Shown: positions 51,490 through 60,744, numbered from the stretch's first letter. The stretch: DNA of 64,000 nucleotides from CAZKAP01 sp964552195 (GCA_964552195.1 CAZKFM010000002.1:455333-519332); one strand, 5' to 3'. Numbers and translations: made by a program. The notes: generated by a model not told the origin, from the letters alone.

Positions 51490-52335
51490 CTAATAATCGC
51501 CCAGGGTTTCCGGATTCTGACTGAGGGCGGTTTGCAGTTGTTCGTCATTGGGGGCTTTCCCGTGCCATGCATGGGTGTGCATCATGAAGTCCACACCGTT
51601 ACCCATCACTGTCTCCATGATGATGCAAACGGGCCTACCTTTACCCGCTCGTTTTCGCGCATCCTCGAGGGCTTCGTAGACTTGTTCCAGATCATTTCCG
51701 TTCTTAAGCTCGATGACGTCCCAGCCAAATACCCCAAATTTTTCGCCCAGATCTCCCAGGGGCATGACTGTCTCTGTAGGGCCATCGATCTGTTGGCCGT
51801 TGCGATCGACCGTGGCAATGATATTATCAACGCCCCTTGATCCTGCATAAATGATGGCCTCCCAGTTCTGTCCTTCCTGCATTTCACCATCTCCGTGAAG
51901 GGAAAAAACCAGGGTGTCGTCTCCGTTGAGTTTCTTCGCTTCTGCGGCACCCAGGGCTACGGACATTCCCTGCCCCAGCGATCCCGAGGCTATGCGGACA
52001 CCCGGTAACCCGGCGTGGGTAGAAGGATGCCCCTGAAGGCGGGAATCAATTTTACGGAAAGTAGCCAGTTCGTCTATCGGGAAATAGCCCGTCCTGGCGA
52101 GCACGCTGTAAAACACGGGAGAAATATGGCCATTGGAAAGGAAGAAGATGTCTTCTCCGAGACCGTCCATATCCCAGCCTGGCTTCCGGTTCATGATTTC
52201 CTTATACAGTACCGTCATGAATTCTGTGCAACCCAGGGATCCACCGGGATGGCCCGAAGCCGCACCGTGAACCATTCGCACTATATCCCTCCGAACCTGG
52301 CTGACCCATTTTTCCAATTCTTTAAAATCCGGCAT
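51490..52335 (-). CDS. Transketolase, N-terminal subunit
   Basis: This 281-residue thiamine-diphosphate-binding half has GAASGHPGGSLGCTEF and the cofactor motif GDGEMQEGQNWEA. Together with the downstream gene it makes the pentose-phosphate enzyme, which moves two-carbon units between sugars. It is divergent from tgt; a -7 box TACTTTTG lies on the minus strand at 52362-52355. Confidence 0.95.
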   Translation of the reverse strand: MPDFKELEKWVSQVRRDIVRMVHGAASGHPGGSLGCTEFMTVLYKEIMNRKPGWDMDGLGEDIFFLSNGHISPVFYSVLARTGYFPIDELATFRKIDSRLQGHPSTHAGLPGVRIASGSLGQGMSVALGAAEAKKLNGDDTLVFSLHGDGEMQEGQNWEAIIYAGSRGVDNIIATVDRNGQQIDGPTETVMPLGDLGEKFGVFGWDVIELKNGNDLEQVYEALEDARKRAGKGRPVCIIMETVMGNGVDFMMHTHAWHGKAPNDEQLQTALSQNPETLGDY

Positions 52336-52354
52336 CTATGCGTGTGTTTTCGAT

Positions 52355-52382
52355 CAAAAGTACTACTTCGTTTTTATCTTTG
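52355..52382. promoter_or_regulatory. Divergent -7 boxes for transketolase and tgt
   Basis: Minus-strand TACTTTTG (52362-52355) faces the transketolase gene and plus-strand TATCTTTG (52375-52382) faces tgt, 12 bases apart. The two -33 regions must overlap the opposite promoter, so the genes may compete for polymerase. Confidence 0.5.
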
Positions 52383-52398
52383 CCATATTATTTAAGTA

Positions 52399-53523
52399 TT
52401 GAAATTCACCCTCCAGGCAACCGAATCCAAGGCCAGGGCCGGCGTTATACAGACCGGCCACGGCTCCATTGAGACCCCGATTTTCATGCCTGTGGGTACT
52501 CAGGGAACGGTTAAAGGGGTCCACCAAAGAGAACTTAAGGGGGATATAGATGCCGATATCATTCTGGGGAATACCTACCACCTCTATTTGCGCCCAGGTA
52601 CCGGCATATTGGAGCAGGCCGGTGGGTTGCATGACTTTATAGGTTGGGACCGGCCCATACTTACCGATAGTGGAGGGTATCAGGTTTACTCGCTTTCAGA
52701 CAACAGGAAGATCGATGAGTCAGGGGTGGAATTCAAGTCCCATATCGACGGCTCCCGGCACCGCTTCACCCCCGAAGGTGTCATGGAAATCCAAAGAATC
52801 ATTGGAGCGGATATCATTATGGCTTTCGACGAATGCACGCCTTATCCCTGCGACTTTTCCTATGCCGAGCAATCTATGCACCTGACCCACCGGTGGCTGG
52901 ATCGTTGTATTTCAGCCAACGAGAGGCTGCCTTTCCGATACGGTTACAGTCAGAGTTTCTTCCCGATCGTGCAGGGCTCGGTATATCCCGAGCTGAGGAA
53001 ACAGTCTGCTGATTATATAGCCTCACGCGGGGCCGAGGGCAATGCCATCGGTGGATTGTCCGTGGGTGAGCCTGCCGAGGACATGTACGCCATGACCGAA
53101 TTGGTATGTGACCGTCTCCCGGCCGATAAGCCCCGTTACATGATGGGGGTGGGTACTCCTGCAAACCTGCTCGAGAATATCGCCCTCGGCATCGATATGT
53201 TCGATTGCGTGATGCCTACCCGAAATGCCCGCAATGGTATGCTTTTTACTTCTGAGGGAACTATAAATATCAAGAACAAGAAATGGGAAGACGATTTTTC
53301 AGATCTCGATCCTATGGGGCATACCTATGTAGACCGTGTGTACAGCAAGGCGTATCTTAGACACCTCTTTGCCAGCAATGAATACCTGGGCCGGCAGATA
53401 GCTAGCATACACAACCTTGGGTTTTACCTGTGGCTGGTACGCGAGGCCAGGAGCCGTATAGTCGCAGGGACATTCTACGAATGGAAAAACCGTATGGTGG
53501 CGGTGCTGGATAAACGCCTGTAG
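52399..53523 (+). CDS. tgt: tRNA-guanine transglycosylase
   Basis: This 374-residue TIM-barrel enzyme puts preQ1 into the wobble position of GUN tRNAs. The catalytic aspartates are in LTDSGGYQVYSL and GIDMFDCVMPTRNARN. The start is TTG 52399 (KFTLQATESKARAG), with no better start nearby. The bacterial zinc site normally reads CxCxxC before YSRAYLRHL; here that stretch is DPMGHTYVDRVYSKAYLRHL, so all three cysteines are replaced, while SIHNL keeps the histidine. The LptG-like gene follows 1 base later. Confidence 0.95.
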   Translation: MKFTLQATESKARAGVIQTGHGSIETPIFMPVGTQGTVKGVHQRELKGDIDADIILGNTYHLYLRPGTGILEQAGGLHDFIGWDRPILTDSGGYQVYSLSDNRKIDESGVEFKSHIDGSRHRFTPEGVMEIQRIIGADIIMAFDECTPYPCDFSYAEQSMHLTHRWLDRCISANERLPFRYGYSQSFFPIVQGSVYPELRKQSADYIASRGAEGNAIGGLSVGEPAEDMYAMTELVCDRLPADKPRYMMGVGTPANLLENIALGIDMFDCVMPTRNARNGMLFTSEGTINIKNKKWEDDFSDLDPMGHTYVDRVYSKAYLRHLFASNEYLGRQIASIHNLGFYLWLVREARSRIVAGTFYEWKNRMVAVLDKRL

Positions 53524-53524
53524 C

Positions 53525-54607
53525 ATGCTTAAGATCATCGATTCATACATACTTCGCCGCTACCTGATGACCTTCTTCGGGATATTGCTGCTTTATGTGC
53601 CCGTGGCGATCATGATCAATCTGGCCGAAAAGATTGGTAAGATCGTTGACCGGGGGGCTACCCTTGAGGAGACCTTGCAGTATTACGGCAACTTCACCAT
53701 TGTCATCGGTAATGTCTTACTGCCCATACTGCTTTTTATCTCCATCGTCTACTTCACTTCGCGTATGGCCAACAAGTCGGAAATTGTGGCCATACTCAGT
53801 TCAGGCATTTCGTTTAATCGATTCCTCAGGCCTTATTTCGTGGGTGCCACTCTGGTAGCCTTGCTGATTCTGGCACTGGGTCATTTTATAGTACCCTGGG
53901 CCAGTGTGGGGTTTAACGAGTTCGAGTACAAATACTTTCATACGGGTAAGCAGGACCGTCAGACTGAAAATATTTTCAATCAGCTACCTAATGGCGATCA
54001 GGTATATATCCGCAGATACGAGGCGAAGCGACAGATTGCCTACAATTTTACCTACGAGCATTTCGATTCGATCAAGCAGCTGAAGTACAAAATATCAGCG
54101 GAAAACATTCGCTGGATACCATCGGATTCGTTATTCAGGCTTACCCGATATAACCGGATCACGCTCAAAGACGACAGGGAGTGGGTGGTGGCCAGGCGTC
54201 GATTTGATACGGTGTTCGAGTTTAAACTTTCCGACCTGACCCCGGTTTCCTACGCGGCCAATACCAAGAATTTTTTCGAGCTCGAAGAGTTCATCAGAGA
54301 CCAAAAGCGCCGGGGTACCCCGAATATCAATGCAATTTTGCTGGTCAAGTACAAGAGGTGGTCCATACCGGTCTCGGCCTACATACTCACTCTTATCGCG
54401 GTCTCCGTTTCCTCGGAGAAACGACGGGGCGGACTGGGGATCAACATGCTGTTCGGCGTTATGATCGGGCTGATTTACGTGTTCTTCGACAAGCTGTTTT
54501 CAACTATGGCTCAACAGTCCGGATTCCCACCCTGGCTGGCCGCTTTCCTGCCCAATGTAATCTTTCTGATACTGGCGGTTTACATGGTTCTCAAGTCCAA
54601 GAAATAG
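53525..54607 (+). CDS. LptF/LptG family LPS export permease
   Basis: This 360-residue protein has three N-terminal membrane segments (to about 120), a periplasmic beta-jellyroll (about 130-265) and three C-terminal membrane segments (about 280-360). The start MLKIIDSYILRRYLMTFFGI and the end NMLFGVMIGLIYVFFDKLF fit the family. It feeds lipopolysaccharide into the Lpt bridge with LptB. It begins 1 base after tgt. Whether F or G is not settled; LptG is more likely. Confidence 0.92.
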   Translation: MLKIIDSYILRRYLMTFFGILLLYVPVAIMINLAEKIGKIVDRGATLEETLQYYGNFTIVIGNVLLPILLFISIVYFTSRMANKSEIVAILSSGISFNRFLRPYFVGATLVALLILALGHFIVPWASVGFNEFEYKYFHTGKQDRQTENIFNQLPNGDQVYIRRYEAKRQIAYNFTYEHFDSIKQLKYKISAENIRWIPSDSLFRLTRYNRITLKDDREWVVARRRFDTVFEFKLSDLTPVSYAANTKNFFELEEFIRDQKRRGTPNINAILLVKYKRWSIPVSAYILTLIAVSVSSEKRRGGLGINMLFGVMIGLIYVFFDKLFSTMAQQSGFPPWLAAFLPNVIFLILAVYMVLKSKK

Positions 54608-54641
54608 TTCGTATTGTTGATAAGTCAAGGGGGCTTTGTCG

Positions 54642-54673
54642 TTGTCTCTCCCGATGCAGATGTATTATATTTG
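54642..54673 (+). promoter_or_regulatory. Promoter of accA
   Basis: TTG at 54642-54644, 21 bases, then TATATTTG at 54666-54673. The accA GTG is 34 bases further. Confidence 0.55.
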
Positions 54674-54707
54674 TGTTTCTTAACCCATTCTTAAATAGTC
54701 GATTTCT

Positions 54708-55661
54708 GTGGAGTATTTAGACTTTGAAATGCCCTTGAAAGAACTGCAGGAGCAGCTGGAGAAATGCCGGCTTATCGGGGAAGAAAGTGAAGTGGATGTC
54801 TCCGAGACCTGTGCCAAACTCGAGGAAAAACTCGAACAGACTAGAAAGGAGATTTACGGAAATCTGACGGCCTGGCAGCGGGTGCAGTTGTCCAGGCATC
54901 CCAGCCGTCCCTACACCCTGGATTACATTTGGGCAATCTGTGGAGATACGTTTCTGGAATTGCACGGTGATCGTACCGTAAGGGACGACAAAGCGATGAT
55001 CGGGGGGCTCGGTAAGATTGGCGATCAGAGTTTCATGTTCATTGGTCAGCAAAAAGGATACAATACCAAGACACGTCAATACCGAAACTTCGGCATGGCT
55101 AATCCGGAAGGTTACCGCAAGGCGCTGCGACTGATGAAGTCGGCCGAAAAATTCGGTATTCCGGTAGTGAGTTTAATAGACACTCCAGGTGCCTATCCCG
55201 GCATCGAAGCAGAGGAGCGGGGACAGGGCGAGGCTATTGCCCGAAACATACTGGAGATGTCCCGCCTCAAGGTGCCGATCATCGTGGTGATCATTGGAGA
55301 AGGAGCATCCGGAGGTGCACTGGGTATAGGAGTGGGCGATGTGGTCTTAATGCTGGAAAACACCTGGTATTCGGTGATCTCCCCGGAATCCTGTTCATCC
55401 ATTCTATGGCGGAGTTGGGAGTTTAAGGAACAGGCGGCCGAAGCGCTTAAGCTCACCGCTGCAGACATGAAAAAAATGTCTCTCGTAGACGAGATCATAA
55501 AGGAACCCGCAGGAGGCGCGCATAGCAATCGCGAAAAGACGTTTGATATTGTGAGCAACAAAATCCTGAAATACCATGAGAGCCTCTCCAAGCTGACGCC
55601 CAGAGAACTGGTGAAGCAGCGCATGGAGAAGTACGCCAAGATGGGCGTTTACAAGGAATAG
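54708..55661 (+). CDS. accA: Acetyl-CoA carboxylase carboxyltransferase subunit alpha
   Basis: This 317-residue protein starts at GTG 54708 (EYLDFEMPLKELQEQLEKC), which matches flavobacterial relatives. It has the carboxyltransferase core VSLIDTPGAYPGIEAEERG and IVVIIGEGASGGALGIGVGD. With AccD it makes malonyl-CoA for fatty-acid synthesis. It stands apart from accD. Confidence 0.95.
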   Translation: MEYLDFEMPLKELQEQLEKCRLIGEESEVDVSETCAKLEEKLEQTRKEIYGNLTAWQRVQLSRHPSRPYTLDYIWAICGDTFLELHGDRTVRDDKAMIGGLGKIGDQSFMFIGQQKGYNTKTRQYRNFGMANPEGYRKALRLMKSAEKFGIPVVSLIDTPGAYPGIEAEERGQGEAIARNILEMSRLKVPIIVVIIGEGASGGALGIGVGDVVLMLENTWYSVISPESCSSILWRSWEFKEQAAEALKLTAADMKKMSLVDEIIKEPAGGAHSNREKTFDIVSNKILKYHESLSKLTPRELVKQRMEKYAKMGVYKE

Positions 55662-55768
55662 TACCCATTACGTAAATCAAAATATTGCCCGTTTCCTAGC
55701 GCTGCGGGCCTTTCGGCGGCTGCGTCAGGCGCACTCTGCCCTAGACGCATCGTCTTAAATTCCGAACT

Positions 55769-57316
55769 ATGGCCAGAGCGAATCCCCTATCGAAATCCTC
55801 TCTTAAGGAGGAAAAAGAAGTCATCCAGCTGATGTCTGGAAAGTTACCACCTCAGTCTCTAGCCTTGGAACAGGCTGTACTGGGGGCCATGATGGTAGAT
55901 AAGAAGGGTTTGGACGAAGTTATCGACCTCCTGGACAAGGAGGCCTTTTACGACCCTAAGCACCAGTTGATATATGAGGCGATCCTGAAGCTTTTCGAGG
56001 ATTCGGCCGCTATCGATGTCCTTACGGTATCCGAAAAGCTCAAAAACATGGGAAAATGGGACGAAGCCGGACGGGATTATTATCTGGTGGAACTCACTCA
56101 GCAGATCGGATCCTCAGCGCACATCGAGTATCACGCCCGCATTATCCTTCAGAATTTCATGAAGAGGAGGCTTATTACCATTTCCTCGGAGATCATACAG
56201 GAATCTTACAAGGAAACCGTTGATGTATTCGATATACTGGATAAAGCCGAAACCAATCTTTACGAAGTAACCAAAGGCAATCTCAAGAAATCGGCCGAAA
56301 CCTCCCACAACCTGGTGTTACAGGCCAAGAAGCGAATAGAGGAAATCGCCCAGCGCTCGGGGTTGAGCGGGGTTCCCTCGGGCTTTGAGAAGTTGGACAA
56401 ATTAACTTCGGGCTGGCAGCCGAGTGACCTGATTATCATTGCGGCACGACCCGGTATGGGTAAGACGGCTTTCGTTCTTTCCATGGCGAGGAATATAGCC
56501 GTGAATTACAATAAACCTGTGGCCGTATTCTCCCTGGAAATGTCTTCGGTACAGCTGATCACACGATTGATTTCGTCGGAGACCGGTCTAACCTCCGATA
56601 AACTCAGGACGGGACGCCTGGAGAAGCACGAATGGGAACAGCTCAATGTCAAAGTCAAAGACCTGGAAAAGGCTCCGCTCTTTATAGATGACACCCCATC
56701 CCTTTCCATCTTCGAGTTAAGGGCAAAAGCCCGTCGCCTTTCCTCCCAGCATGGCATAGGCCTGATTGTGATCGATTACCTACAACTCATGAATGCCGGC
56801 AACGATAGTAAGGCCGGTAATAGAGAGCAGGAAATCTCCACCATTTCAAGGAACCTGAAGGCCCTTGCAAAGGAACTCGATGTTCCTGTCATCGCACTTT
56901 CACAGCTGTCGCGAGCCGTGGAAACCCGAGGAGGGAGCAAGCGTCCCTTGCTGTCCGACCTGAGGGAATCCGGTGCTATTGAGCAGGATGCCGACATCGT
57001 TTCCTTCATCTTTCGTCCGGAATACTACAATATCGAGCAGTGGGATGATGACGAAGGGGAGAGCACCCGCGGACAGGCTGAATTCATTGTAGCCAAACAC
57101 CGGAACGGTGGTCTGGAGAACATTCGGCTGAAATTCATTGGTGAACTCGGAAAATTCGACAACCTGGATAATGTGGAGCAATCGTTCGAGATTGAATCCA
57201 AAATGAACAAGCGCAGTGAAGATCCCATCGGGCCATCGGATTATCGAGCCGAGGCCGGAGATGCATTTGATGGTCTGAAACGGGAGAATAACAACTGGTT
57301 CGAGGAAGAAGATTAG
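55769..57316 (+). CDS. dnaB: Replicative DNA helicase DnaB
   Basis: This 515-residue protein has an N-terminal DnaB domain (PPQSLALEQAVLGAMMVDKK), a linker and a RecA-like motor with Walker A AARPGMGKTAFVLSMA and Walker B GLIVIDYLQLM. No intein is present. It unwinds DNA ahead of the fork. The region between accA and dnaB (107 bases) shows only a weak GCCCG/CGGGC hairpin. Confidence 0.95.
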   Translation: MARANPLSKSSLKEEKEVIQLMSGKLPPQSLALEQAVLGAMMVDKKGLDEVIDLLDKEAFYDPKHQLIYEAILKLFEDSAAIDVLTVSEKLKNMGKWDEAGRDYYLVELTQQIGSSAHIEYHARIILQNFMKRRLITISSEIIQESYKETVDVFDILDKAETNLYEVTKGNLKKSAETSHNLVLQAKKRIEEIAQRSGLSGVPSGFEKLDKLTSGWQPSDLIIIAARPGMGKTAFVLSMARNIAVNYNKPVAVFSLEMSSVQLITRLISSETGLTSDKLRTGRLEKHEWEQLNVKVKDLEKAPLFIDDTPSLSIFELRAKARRLSSQHGIGLIVIDYLQLMNAGNDSKAGNREQEISTISRNLKALAKELDVPVIALSQLSRAVETRGGSKRPLLSDLRESGAIEQDADIVSFIFRPEYYNIEQWDDDEGESTRGQAEFIVAKHRNGGLENIRLKFIGELGKFDNLDNVEQSFEIESKMNKRSEDPIGPSDYRAEAGDAFDGLKRENNNWFEEED

Positions 57317-57408
57317 GCCGGGTTCCAGCCTGGGCCATCTGGTTTTCTGCCTTAATGTTTAATCCGTACCTTTCCTTAAATGGCACTGTCTTTGTGCCGT
57401 ATAAGAGT

Positions 57409-58686
57409 ATGTCTATGAAGTCGACCGGAATTCCCACTGTACTGCTACTGATATTCATGGCGTTTACCCCTTTCGCAAGGGCGAGTAAGATTTTGATACC
57501 CATGGATTACGAGACTCAGAAGAATCATCTCAAGGCCTATGGCATCACCTATTGGGTGCTTCAGCAGAAGCTCAAGGTCCAGTGGTTGTTGAATTACCGT
57601 GGGGGCTCTTTTCTGATGTCGGATATGGAGTCGATTCGCGATGAATGCCGTATTCGCGGCGTTTCCTATGAACTCATCAGCGATGCCGAGGCTGAGACCA
57701 TACAGGAACTCATTGAGAGTCCTTCTCAGAATATGGAGTCGGTAGTATTGGAGAAGGCCCCGCGGATAGCCGTATATTCCCCTAAAGACAAACAGCCCTG
57801 GGACGATGCGGTTACCATGGTTCTCACTTTTGCCGAAATCCCGTATGTCACCCTTTACGACGAAGAGGTCCTGGCCGATCAGTTGGCGATTTACGATTGG
57901 CTCCATCTGCATCACGAGGACTTCACCGGACAATTTGGGAAATTCTATGGTGCCTACCGTTCAGCACCCTGGTACATAGAGAATAAAAGGATAGCCGAGG
58001 AACGAGCACGAAGACTGGGGTACAATAAGGTGTCCGAACAAAAACGTGCCGTTGCCCTTAAGATTCGGAATTATGTCCTCGGAGGAGGATTTATGTTTGC
58101 CATGTGTTCGGCTACGGACAGCTTCGATATCGCACTGGCTTCAGAAGGAGTGGACATCTGTGAAGCCATGTTCGACGGGGATCCCTCGGAATCCAATTAT
58201 CAGTCCAAACTAGATTTTTCAAAGACTTTTGCCTTCACGAACTTTATACTGGAGAGGAATCCTAATAAGTACGAATTTTCCACCATTGATATGACCAGTC
58301 GCAGGAGGATAGAACGGGAAGAGGACTATTTTACCCTGTTGGAGTTCTCGGCCAAGTGGGACCCGGTCCCCACCATGCTGACCCAAAACCACACTACCAT
58401 AGTGAAAGGTTTCATGGGGCAGACCACCTCATTCGCTCCGGAGGAGGTGAAGCCGACGGTAATGGTATTAGGTTCTTCTGAGATTAACGGTGAGGCCCGG
58501 TACATACACGGGGTAAAGGGCAAAGGCTTCTTTACTTTCTATGGCGGTCATGACCCCGAAGACTATCAGCATCGGGTGGGAGATCCAAAAACGGAACTGG
58601 AACTGCATCCGACTTCTCCGGGTTACCGGTTAATCCTGAATAACGTACTCTTTCCAGCCGCGAAGAAAAAGAAGCAGAAAACCTGA
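57409..58686 (+). CDS. Secreted protein annotated in relatives as 'asparagine synthetase B'
   Basis: ATG 57409 (or 57415) gives a signal peptide (MSMKSTGIPTVLLLIFMAFT...ARA) and about 425 residues. The mature start SKILIPMDYETQKNHLKAYG is shared by a flavobacterial family that databases call asparagine synthetase B. I see no amidotransferase Cys2 start and no PP-loop SGGxDS, and an export signal does not fit that enzyme, so the name looks wrong. The part around YVLGGGFMFAMCSATDSFDIAL resembles a glutamine-amidotransferase-like flavodoxin fold. Function unknown. Confidence 0.8.
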   Translation: MSMKSTGIPTVLLLIFMAFTPFARASKILIPMDYETQKNHLKAYGITYWVLQQKLKVQWLLNYRGGSFLMSDMESIRDECRIRGVSYELISDAEAETIQELIESPSQNMESVVLEKAPRIAVYSPKDKQPWDDAVTMVLTFAEIPYVTLYDEEVLADQLAIYDWLHLHHEDFTGQFGKFYGAYRSAPWYIENKRIAEERARRLGYNKVSEQKRAVALKIRNYVLGGGFMFAMCSATDSFDIALASEGVDICEAMFDGDPSESNYQSKLDFSKTFAFTNFILERNPNKYEFSTIDMTSRRRIEREEDYFTLLEFSAKWDPVPTMLTQNHTTIVKGFMGQTTSFAPEEVKPTVMVLGSSEINGEARYIHGVKGKGFFTFYGGHDPEDYQHRVGDPKTELELHPTSPGYRLILNNVLFPAAKKKKQKT

Positions 58687-59016
58687 TCAGCCCTTACCGG
58701 AGCCTTTTTCCAGTAGCTTACCAAGTCTATTTGCCTGCCAGAGTATGGGAGGAAGTGTGTAGAATGGAAAAGTATAAACAAGTACATCCCTCACTTTAAT
58801 ATAGCCATATTCCTGAAGGGCGTAATAGCTTACAAGGAGAAAGACAGCCGAAAAGCCGAATATCATACTCGTCGCACCAATGCACTTCATGGCTTTGGGA
58901 TGGTTTCGTATTTCCTGGGAACGTCCTGTGAATCCGGCTAATAGCCCAGGAAAAGGATAGAGAAGACTGGCCATTAATAAATAGAGTCCTGCAGTAATCC
59001 AGAGTAGAGCTTCCAT
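58687..59016 (-). CDS. Small integral membrane protein (109 aa)
   Basis: This protein has three predicted membrane helices (about 3-25, 45-68, 75-97), no signal peptidase site and a basic C-terminus (WQANRLGKLLEKGSGKG). I do not recognise a named family. It directly abuts the stop of the convergent secreted protein gene and lies 43 bases before the HAD gene on the same strand. Confidence 0.7.
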   Translation of the reverse strand: MEALLWITAGLYLLMASLLYPFPGLLAGFTGRSQEIRNHPKAMKCIGATSMIFGFSAVFLLVSYYALQEYGYIKVRDVLVYTFPFYTLPPILWQANRLGKLLEKGSGKG

Positions 59017-59059
59017 ACCAAATAAAAGTAAACCAGAGCGATCAAATCAGGAAAAAGAA

Positions 59060-59851
59060 TTATACCAGCTTATCCAGAACCGCTTCCACCCCTCGTTGAT
59101 CGTTACTCAGGGTTTGATATCTGGCCAGGGCCTTAACCCGGGCATGGGCGTTTTCCATGGCATAGCTGTATGGAGTAAGGGCCAGCATCTCCAGATCGTT
59201 GTTGTAATCGCCAAAAACCATTAGCTCTTCCGGCTTAATGTTGAACTTCTCCATCAATAGTTCAATGGCGACTCCTTTGTTGGCTTTGGGATCCGAAATG
59301 TCGACCCAGAATTTTCCCGAAACTTTGACTTTGAGCTCTCCCTCGAAATGCGCAACCCTGGGATAGATATGATCTTCGGAATCTTCAAAATGATGCATGG
59401 CTACTTTGAGTACCTGCTCTTCTACATTACGGAGGTCTTCCACCTGTTGAAAGTCCTGGTAGTACTCGCTGAGCATGGTAATGAAATTGCGATTCTTTGC
59501 CGAAACAAAGGCCGAGTCCCTGGTGCACAGGACAGGATGTATTCCCTCGATATCCGTTATGGAACCCAGGATTTGAGCGACCTTACCTTCTTTCAGCGGG
59601 GTTAGCAGAAAATCCTCATCCCTATAGCGGACATAGGCTCCATTTTCAGCTACTATGACCATCTGGTCGGTCAGGTGTCCGAGTTTATCGGTCATGCTGT
59701 GGTACTGTCGTCCGCTGGCCGCTACAAACTGTACGCCGCGTTTCGAGAGCAATTCCACGAGCTCAAAGAAGCGGTCACTTACCTGGTGACGCGAATCCAG
59801 GAGGGTGCCATCCATATCGGTAACAACCATTTTGACGTGACTCGGAACCAT
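59060..59851 (-). CDS. Cof-type HAD-IIB family phosphatase
   Basis: ATG 59851 gives MVPSHVKMVVTDMDGTLLDS, holding the nucleophile motif DxDGT. Motif II is FVAASGRQYHSM and motif IV is MVFGDYNNDLEMLALTPYSYAMENA. About 263 residues with the C2B cap, as for sugar-phosphate or nucleotide phosphatases. The substrate is unknown. A GTG at 59875 would add eight residues. Confidence 0.93.
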   Translation of the reverse strand: MVPSHVKMVVTDMDGTLLDSRHQVSDRFFELVELLSKRGVQFVAASGRQYHSMTDKLGHLTDQMVIVAENGAYVRYRDEDFLLTPLKEGKVAQILGSITDIEGIHPVLCTRDSAFVSAKNRNFITMLSEYYQDFQQVEDLRNVEEQVLKVAMHHFEDSEDHIYPRVAHFEGELKVKVSGKFWVDISDPKANKGVAIELLMEKFNIKPEELMVFGDYNNDLEMLALTPYSYAMENAHARVKALARYQTLSNDQRGVEAVLDKLV

Positions 59852-59910
59852 ATATTGCGAAAGTACACCAACCACCCCTTTCCCTAAAGGGTGAGAGGAA
59901 AATAAAGCGT

Positions 59911-59918
59911 TAGTTTTG
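59911..59918 (+). promoter_or_regulatory. Candidate -7 box TAGTTTTG for yjbQ
   Basis: TAGTTTTG ends 4 bases before ATG 59923, implying a leaderless message if used. Confidence 0.4.
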
Positions 59919-59922
59919 GGTG

Positions 59923-60345
59923 ATGAAATGGTTTCAAAAGCAGCTGCGTTTGCCTGAATTCCCCAGGGGATTTCATTTGATTACGGAGCGGATCGAGCGC
60001 GAGTTGCATCCGATATCCGGCTGGCAGTACGGTCAGCTTCAGGTATTTATTCAGCACACTTCGGCAGGATTGACCCCGAATGAAAATGCCGATCCTACCG
60101 TGCGTATGGATTTCGAATCCCAATTGAATCTTATGATACCCGAAGGAGGTTCACATTACCTGCATACGCTGGAAGGCCCAGATGATATGCCGGCACACAT
60201 AAAGGCTTCCCTCATGGGAAGCTCCTTGCAGTTACCCATTGCCGATGGGGCACTGGCTTTGGGAACCTGGCAGGGCATTTATCTATGCGAGCACAGAAAC
60301 CACGGAGGACAGAGAAAACTTTTATTGACGGCCTGGGGAGAATAA
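59923..60345 (+). CDS. yjbQ: YjbQ / UPF0047 family protein (secondary thiamine-phosphate synthase)
   Basis: This 140-residue protein has the UPF0047 core: GQLQVFIQHTSAGLTPNENA, DMPAHIKASLMGSSLQLPI and GTWQGIYLCEHRN. Relatives show weak thiamine-phosphate synthase activity, though the true role is debated. ATG 59923 is preferred to the GTG three bases before. It ends inside the terminator of the opposite ribosomal operon. Confidence 0.93.
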   Translation: MKWFQKQLRLPEFPRGFHLITERIERELHPISGWQYGQLQVFIQHTSAGLTPNENADPTVRMDFESQLNLMIPEGGSHYLHTLEGPDDMPAHIKASLMGSSLQLPIADGALALGTWQGIYLCEHRNHGGQRKLLLTAWGE

Positions 60346-60373
60346 AAAATCCCCCGCCACAATGGCAGGGGAT
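60344..60373 (-). terminator. Terminator of the thrS-infC-rpmI-rplT operon
   Basis: On the minus strand ATCCCCtGCCA, loop TTG, TGGCgGGGGAT is followed by a T-rich run. It lies 27 bases past the rplT stop and overlaps the end of yjbQ. Confidence 0.8.
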
Positions 60374-60399
60374 GAAAATCTTATGCCTGCTGGCAGGAT

Positions 60400-60744
60400 C
60401 TATTTAACCTTTTCCACAATAGCTTTAAAAGCATCGGGGTGATTCATGGCCAAGTCGGCCAGTACTTTACGATTAAGTTCGATCCCATTGGCTTTAACCC
60501 TGCCCATGAACTGAGAGTAGGAGAGACCGTGTTCCCGGACGCCGGCATTGATCCGCGTGATCCAGAGAGCGCGGAAATTTCTTTTCTTGTTTCGGCGATC
60601 TCGGTACGAATACTCCATCGCCTTTTCAACGGCATTTTTAGCTACCGTCCAAACATTTTTCCTTCGGCCAAAATATCCCTTGGCCTGTTTCATGATTTTT
60701 TTGCGTCTGGCTCGAGACGCCACTGAATTAACTGATCTTGGCAT
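60400..60744 (-). CDS. rplT: 50S ribosomal protein L20
   Basis: This 114-residue basic protein opens with MPRSVNSVASRARRKKIMKQ, then AKGYFGRRKNVWTVAKNAVE and FRALWITRINAGVREHGLSYS. It is last gene of the thrS-infC-rpmI-rplT operon, the conserved order in bacteria. Confidence 0.97.
   Translation of the reverse strand: MPRSVNSVASRARRKKIMKQAKGYFGRRKNVWTVAKNAVEKAMEYSYRDRRNKKRNFRALWITRINAGVREHGLSYSQFMGRVKANGIELNRKVLADLAMNHPDAFKAIVEKVK

Noticed and set aside
51130..51840. Plus-strand open frame of 236 codons
   Set aside because: It is antisense to the two transketolase genes.
55671..55750. Weak GCCCG/CGGGC hairpin between accA and dnaB
   Set aside because: The stem is short, the loop long and no T-tract follows, so a terminator call is not supported.
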